In this document: positions 59,916 through 64,000 of the stretch, piece after piece
Layout of the letters: each line of letters starts with the position of its first letter
Position numbering within the stretch: position 1 is the first letter of the stretch
NCBI GenBank assembly: GCA_013036095.1
Contig: JAAXCW010000001.1
Coordinates: forward strand, 62,001-126,000
Source of the DNA: Vulcanimicrobiota bacterium
GTDB lineage: Bacteria > Vulcanimicrobiota > Vulcanimicrobiia > Vulcanimicrobiales > Vulcanimicrobiaceae
Direction of reading: 5' to 3'
DNA: 64,000 bases
Notes under the pieces: generated by a model
Seen by the model: the letters and a program-made list of their open reading frames with translations, nothing else
Databases searched by the model: none
Told to the model about the DNA's origin: nothing
Translations under genes and position numbers: made by a program

Positions 59916-59947
59916 CCAGCATTGCTCCGGGTGCCGTTGGAGTAATT

Positions 59948-60021
59948 TCGGGGCGACTGGATTCGAACCAGCGGCCTCTTCGTCCCGAACGAAGCGCTCT
60001 ACCAAGCTGAGCCACGCCCCG
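59948..60021 (-). tRNA. tRNA-Pro (anticodon CGG)
   Basis: Acceptor CGGGGCG/CGCCCCG with discriminator A; anticodon stem CTTCG/CGAAG around loop TTCGGGA (anticodon CGG); T arm GCTGG-TTCGAAT-CCAGT. CCA is not encoded. Confidence 0.96.
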
Positions 60022-60123
60022 GAAATTCGTGCTCCCGTAGGTTCGGTCGGCCCCCTCCCCCTCCTGCCGGATCCAACCGGACGGGAAAACGCGCAATGCT
60101 AGCTAAAAGTTTCCTCCAGACCC

Positions 60124-60795
60124 ATGAGATACCTCATCGTCGGCTGCGGCCGCGTCGGTTCCACCCTCGCGAAGCTGCTCGACGCAGACGGGCACGAAGT
60201 TATCGTCGTCGACGAAGACCCCAACGCTTTCAAACGCTTGGGAACAAAGTTCAAAGGACACGTCGTGGTCGGAACCGGGATAGATTACGACGTGCTCAAG
60301 CATGCGGGCGCCGCGCAAGCCGGCGGATTCGTCGCCGTGACCAACGGCGACAACCGCAACGTTATGGCCGCACTGATCGCACAGCGGATGTTCCATATCA
60401 AGAAAATCGTCGCGCGCATTTACGATCCGACGCGCGGCATGATGTACCGCGAGCTCGGCATAGATACGGTCTGTCCTACGACGACCGGGGCGAAAATGAT
60501 CCGCGACGTGTTGATGGAGGCGCCCTGGGATACGCTGCAATCGTTTGATTTCGGCAACGTGACGTCGCTGACCGCGACGATCCGCGCCTCCGACGCCGGC
60601 AAGCCCGTCTCCGATTTCGAACGGGCCGGCCGCATCCGCATTGCCGCGATCCGAACGGGCAAGAGCGTGCGCGTTGCCGCCAATGACACGGTCGTGGCCG
60701 AGAGCGACGAAATCAATGCGATCGTCGCGCCCGAAGCGATCAGTGAATTTGCCCAGATGTTCGCCGATGCGCGCATACCGGAAAAGGTCGGCTGA
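60124..60795 (+). CDS. trkA: TrkA-family potassium channel/uptake regulator
   Basis: 223 residues. An RCK domain (NAD-binding) begins MRYLIVGCGRVGSTLA with the G.G..G motif and DED at the end of the second strand, followed by a C-terminal TrkA-C domain (SDFERAGRIRIAAIRTGKS). TrkA proteins gate potassium transport subunits. The next gene overlaps the stop (TGATG). No TrkH/KtrB gene is in the window. Confidence 0.9.
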   Translation: MRYLIVGCGRVGSTLAKLLDADGHEVIVVDEDPNAFKRLGTKFKGHVVVGTGIDYDVLKHAGAAQAGGFVAVTNGDNRNVMAALIAQRMFHIKKIVARIYDPTRGMMYRELGIDTVCPTTTGAKMIRDVLMEAPWDTLQSFDFGNVTSLTATIRASDAGKPVSDFERAGRIRIAAIRTGKSVRVAANDTVVAESDEINAIVAPEAISEFAQMFADARIPEKVG

Positions 60796-61211
60796 TGTTC
60801 GTCCTGATCGTCGGCGGCGGTAAAGTCGGCTCGTATCTCACGCGCGCGCTCGTCGCGCAAGGTCACGAGGTCGTCATCGTTGAGAAGGCCGAACGCAAGG
60901 CGCGCCTACTGGAACAGCTCTTAGAGCGCAACGTCACACTCGTAGGCGACGGCTGCGACCCGCTCGTGCTCGAACAAGGCGGACTCAAACGAGCCGATGT
61001 CGTTATCGCGGACACCGGAGACGATGAAGACAACCTGGTCGTCTGCCTGATCACCAAGAAAAACTCAACGGCGCGCTGCATCGCCCGCGTCAACAACCCG
61101 CGCAACAAACTCATCTTCGAATCACTCGACGAACAGAATCCCGTCACCGTCATCTCGTCGACCGAAGTGATTCTGGACGCGATCCACAAACACGTCACCG
61201 CCCCCGTGTAG
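60795..61211 (+). CDS. TrkA-N (RCK) domain protein
   Basis: 138 residues, RCK domain only: MFVLIVGGGKVGSYLT, EKAERKARLLEQLLERNVTLVGDGCDPLVLEQGGLKRADVVIADTGDDEDNLVV. It lacks the TrkA-C domain. It is translationally coupled to the TrkA gene, so the two probably form a heteromeric gating ring. Confidence 0.9.
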   Translation: MFVLIVGGGKVGSYLTRALVAQGHEVVIVEKAERKARLLEQLLERNVTLVGDGCDPLVLEQGGLKRADVVIADTGDDEDNLVVCLITKKNSTARCIARVNNPRNKLIFESLDEQNPVTVISSTEVILDAIHKHVTAPV

Positions 61212-61236
61212 CGACGGCTGGTGGTGGCGATCACAT

Positions 61237-61312
61237 TGTCATCCTGAGTAGCGCATCTTCGATGCGCGTGTCGAAGGGTGCGTGTCGAAGGACGCCCGAG
61301 GAGCGTGCCCTT
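61237..61312. repeat. Dispersed repeat, copy 7
   Basis: Full copy: TGTCATCCTGAGTAGCGCAT, hairpin arms GCGCAT/ATGCGC, GTGTCGAAGG twice, then GACGCCCGAGGAGCGTGCCC, between two convergent genes. Confidence 0.8.
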
Positions 61313-62409
61313 TAGGCGTGCATGTCGAGGGCCTTCACCCGGCGCTCGAGCGTCAACAACCCGACAAGCAGCGTGATAACGACCACGACGAATGTTACGT
61401 TGACGACGAGCTCGCGGCCGGGAATACCCGGCGGAATGGACAAAGCTAGCGCGAGGGAAAGCGCGCCGCGAATTCCCGCCATGCGCACGACCGATAGCCA
61501 CGCGAGGTGCAGTCGAGGGCGAACGAACTCAAGCAGCCCGTGAACGATCGCAAACCGCGCCGCCAGCACAATTGCCGCGGTAAGCAGTGAAATCGGGAGT
61601 GCCCGGCCGATGTGCGTAACATCGATCGCCGATCCGATCAAAAAGAACAGCGCGGCGTTCGCGACCAGCGCGATACCTTCCCAAAAGCGGCCGACGGCCT
61701 CCGAACAAGCGGCATCCACCCTGCGTTCTTGTAACAATTTTAAAGTGACGCCAAACGCCAAGGCTGCGAAAATACCGGATGCGCCGAATCGCGTGGCAAG
61801 ATAGTACGAGCCGTAAGCGCCGGCCAACGTCACAATGCCGTACGCGATGAACTGTCTGCGCCGGCCAAGCACCAGCGCCGCTGCGCCGGCCATCGCGGCG
61901 CCGCAGACGATTCCCAAAAACGCGCCGAGCACAGCATGGCCGGTAGCCTGCCACAAACCCGCTGCCACTGTTACAGTTGCCGCCGCCGCTACCCCACGAT
62001 AGATGATGACAGCAACGGCATCGTTCAACAGCGCTTCGCTCTCCACGAGCGTCAGGAGCGAATGCGGCAATTGCAGGCGCCGGAAGATCGCCAGCACCGC
62101 CACGGGATCGGTAGCGCTCAGAATAGCGCCAAGCAGCAAGGCGGGAATCCATCCGATGCTGCCGGCGTAGTGAACGCTGACGGCAATGATTGCAGCGGTG
62201 CCGATGACACCCGGAACAGTAAGAATAAGGATCGGGCTCCACATGCGTCCCATCGTGCGCGGTTCCAGCCGCCAAGCGCCTTCGTATATGAGAGCCGGAA
62301 GAAAAACGTAGAGGGTCGCCGCACCGAATAGACCTGTAAGCCGCCCAGGAAAGATGACGCCCGCGGCGATGCCGGCAATCAAGAGCGCGGCGATGTAACC
62401 TAACTGCAT
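61312..62409 (-). CDS. Sodium/proton antiporter, CPA1 family (NhaP-like)
   Basis: 365 residues with about 11-12 membrane helices. The motif GAILSATDPVAVLAIFRRL (the DP motif on the conserved discontinuous helix) and ESEALLNDAVAVIIYRGV (the ND ion-binding pair) are those of NhaP/CPA1 exchangers. RMAGIRGALSLALALSIPPGIPGREL is the arginine-containing later helix. Its start overlaps the radical SAM stop (TGATG). Confidence 0.9.
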   Translation of the reverse strand: MQLGYIAALLIAGIAAGVIFPGRLTGLFGAATLYVFLPALIYEGAWRLEPRTMGRMWSPILILTVPGVIGTAAIIAVSVHYAGSIGWIPALLLGAILSATDPVAVLAIFRRLQLPHSLLTLVESEALLNDAVAVIIYRGVAAAATVTVAAGLWQATGHAVLGAFLGIVCGAAMAGAAALVLGRRRQFIAYGIVTLAGAYGSYYLATRFGASGIFAALAFGVTLKLLQERRVDAACSEAVGRFWEGIALVANAALFFLIGSAIDVTHIGRALPISLLTAAIVLAARFAIVHGLLEFVRPRLHLAWLSVVRMAGIRGALSLALALSIPPGIPGRELVVNVTFVVVVITLLVGLLTLERRVKALDMHA

Positions 62410-63617
62410 CAGTGTGTGTGCGTGAAGTTACCGACCCGAACGCCGGACGCGCGCATTTCTGAGATCGCCTCGCGCATGCCGGTGGGCTCGGTCGGCCGGC
62501 CCACCGTATCGAAGTACCACTCCGGGTCGATGTTCAGCGTGCGCGTTTGGATCATATCGACGCTGACCGACCCCAGAAACTCGCGCATCGCCTCCAGCTC
62601 CTCGCGATCGTCGGTAATTCCGGGATGCGTTAGCAAGTTGAGCGATACGCGCAGGCCCGCATCGCACGCCATCCGGATCGACGCGAAGACGTCGTCTAGA
62701 GCATAGCCAATCGGACGATAGTACGCGGCGTAAACGCGCGGACGAAACGAATTGAGGCTGACGCGAACGGCCTGAAGTCCCGCGTCGATGCAACGCCGCA
62801 ACGCCGATGGTAAACTGCCGTTTGTGTTGAGATTGATAACGCCGTTCGAGCGGCTAGCTCGAATCATGGTGATGGCGCGCGCGATCGCGATCGAGCGCAA
62901 CAGCGGCTCTCCCTCGCAGCCTTGACCGAACGATACAATGCCATTCGGCACGCGCTCGAGGTGATGCACCGCTATCCTCGCGAGATCGCGTGCGGCCATT
63001 TCCTCGGCGATGCGCAGCTGCGGCGAAGGCACGCCGGTCTCCGGTTCTTGTTCGGAGATGCAGCCAACACAGCGCGCGTTGCAGGCCGGCGATACCGGGA
63101 GCGCCGCTTCGCCGCGCTCCAGAAAGACGTTCTGTGCCGTAAAACAGCTGTACTCGAGCGAACATGTCGCGAGTTGCTGCAGCACGCGGTTCCCGGTACC
63201 GGCGCTAACGCGGCGCTCGACGAGCGCTTCGAGCTCGCCCCGCGCGAAGGTGCGCGGCTGCCAATCTTCCCCCTCGTCGGTGCGCATCGCGGCGACGTGC
63301 AGCGTTTCGTCGATCGCGCAGGCAAACGTGTAGCCGAACAAGGGCAGCGCCGGCGCGCCCGCGTCGCGGTTGTAGGCGGGCAACAGTAACCGCGTATATC
63401 CAGAGGGCAGCATAACGGCCAGCGTCTGGCGTCTACGCTCGACGCCTTTGGTCACGCGCGGGTGACGCGCCGGCAACACCATCGGCACCGTGCCGGGCGG
63501 GGCGGGAACGAGCTCCGCGCGGGCAACTTCGCGAACGAGGCCGCCGTCAGCCAGCGGTTCCACCTTCTTGTCGTAGAATATGCGCCCGGCTTTGTCGCAG
63601 TAAGCGAGGCCGATCAC
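62409..63617 (-). CDS. Radical SAM protein
   Basis: 402 residues from GTG at 63617. The cluster motif is SPACNARCVGC, three cysteines (about 179, 183, 186) in CxxxCxxC spacing. GQGCEGEPLL, INLNTNGSLPSALRRCIDAGLQAVRVSLNS follow as in the radical SAM barrel. The first 175 residues are an uncharacterised domain. It overlaps the GNAT stop and the antiporter start, so all three are one operon. Substrate unknown. Confidence 0.88.
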   Translation of the reverse strand: MIGLAYCDKAGRIFYDKKVEPLADGGLVREVARAELVPAPPGTVPMVLPARHPRVTKGVERRRQTLAVMLPSGYTRLLLPAYNRDAGAPALPLFGYTFACAIDETLHVAAMRTDEGEDWQPRTFARGELEALVERRVSAGTGNRVLQQLATCSLEYSCFTAQNVFLERGEAALPVSPACNARCVGCISEQEPETGVPSPQLRIAEEMAARDLARIAVHHLERVPNGIVSFGQGCEGEPLLRSIAIARAITMIRASRSNGVINLNTNGSLPSALRRCIDAGLQAVRVSLNSFRPRVYAAYYRPIGYALDDVFASIRMACDAGLRVSLNLLTHPGITDDREELEAMREFLGSVSVDMIQTRTLNIDPEWYFDTVGRPTEPTGMREAISEMRASGVRVGNFTHTH

Positions 63618-64000
63618 AGCGTTTTTTGAAAAACGTACTCGGTCTTCAGCACGTCGTAGCCAAGGCGCGCATAAAACGTATGTGCCCGCTCCCGGACGAT
63701 GTTTGAAAGCAGCCGCAGCGTCGCGCAGCCCTGCTTTCGCGCCCACTCTTCCGCCGCCTCGACGAGCATCTCGCCGATCCCGTGGCCGCGAAACTCGTCC
63801 TCAACGACCAGCCCGTAAATCGCGGCGCGCCGGCTGGCGATCAGCGTATCCTCGCGCGCCACGAATGTCCATCCTACGACGCCCGCGCGCGGGACGACCG
63901 CAACCAAGATCGCGCGATCGTCGCTTACCGAATGAACGACCGCTTCCACGTGCGCGAGTGGAGTTTCGTATCCTAACTGCAGCGCAAGCGCGACGATGCG
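63614..64000 (-). CDS. GNAT acetyltransferase, truncated at the right edge
   Basis: Runs past the window. The visible part is LALQLGYETPLAHVEAVVHSVSDD...VGWTFVA, the acetyl-CoA loop VEDEFRGHGIGEMLVEAAEEWARKQG and HTFYARLGYDVLKTEYVFQKTL, all typical of GNAT enzymes. The missing N-terminus holds the start. It is the first visible gene of the operon with the radical SAM and antiporter genes. Confidence 0.87.
   Translation of the reverse strand, partial: RIVALALQLGYETPLAHVEAVVHSVSDDRAILVAVVPRAGVVGWTFVAREDTLIASRRAAIYGLVVEDEFRGHGIGEMLVEAAEEWARKQGCATLRLLSNIVRERAHTFYARLGYDVLKTEYVFQKTL

Noticed and set aside
59948-60005. Clp-N gene start upstream through the tRNA-Pro
   Set aside because: The frame is open there only because the tRNA has no stop in it; a start overlapping a tRNA is unlikely.
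1-64000. CRISPR array
   Set aside because: The only repeated short elements are the dispersed hairpin repeats, which are far apart and not regularly spaced.

Overview
The window is 64 kb of high-GC bacterial chromosome with a dense, mostly ordinary gene layout. Many exported proteins with signal peptides, an RND pump, a predicted beta-barrel protein carrying a haem motif, and lipoproteins point to a diderm organism. Class III cyclase/STAND ATPase fusions, large families of small exported proteins, retropepsin-like proteases, and tRNA genes lacking an encoded CCA suggest a poorly characterised phylum such as Eremiobacterota (WPS-2) or a relative; this placement is an inference from gene style, not a proven assignment.

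Left part (1-11.7 kb): lysine-pathway genes (asd partial, dapB), an exported protein, UvrD/PcrA helicase, a glycosyltransferase with an alpha/alpha-barrel partner, a secreted phosphoesterase, two tandem YceI proteins, a VOC protein, a DUF4760-like membrane protein and a sugar-nucleotide pyrophosphorylase. Two tRNA genes (Gln-CTG, Glu-CTC) follow.

Accessory stretch (11.7-20 kb): directly beside the tRNA pair lies a probable split borosin RiPP system. It consists of an 86-residue precursor with a borosin-type leader and a C-terminal beta-branched core, followed by a SonM-like alpha-N-methyltransferase whose conserved N-terminus has no ordinary start codon. A cyclase/STAND ATPase/TPR regulator is divergent from it. 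Then come a decayed glyoxalase gene, a tRNA 3'-end fragment and several small exported proteins.

Middle (20-47 kb): a c-haem/beta-barrel/CuA fusion with a second CuA protein, tandem M61 peptidases, an MFS transporter, and a PadR regulator with a well-conserved inverted-repeat operator that recurs in front of an RND pump. There follow BON and GNAT proteins, an Xre/MbcA-like protein, a STAS protein, cupredoxins, OsmC, a second MFS transporter, four retropepsin-like proteases, thymidine kinase, inorganic pyrophosphatase, a YihY protein and a basic histone-like protein. Two exported-protein genes have leaders that can hide their ribosome binding sites.

Right part (47-64 kb): small zinc-type proteins, GNATs, an alkyltransferase-like (PWHR) protein, a methyltransferase operon headed by a GrpB-TudS fusion, a PDZ/multi-TM/GAF sensor, two divergent DUF4760-like genes, tmRNA (tag ANNQYALAA), UvrC, DedA, a Clp-N protein, tRNA-Pro(CGG), a TrkA pair, a CPA1 antiporter, a radical SAM protein and a truncated GNAT gene. 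A short dispersed repeat (TGTCATCCTGAGTAGCGCAT... GTCGAAGGACG) occurs at least six times between or at the ends of genes.
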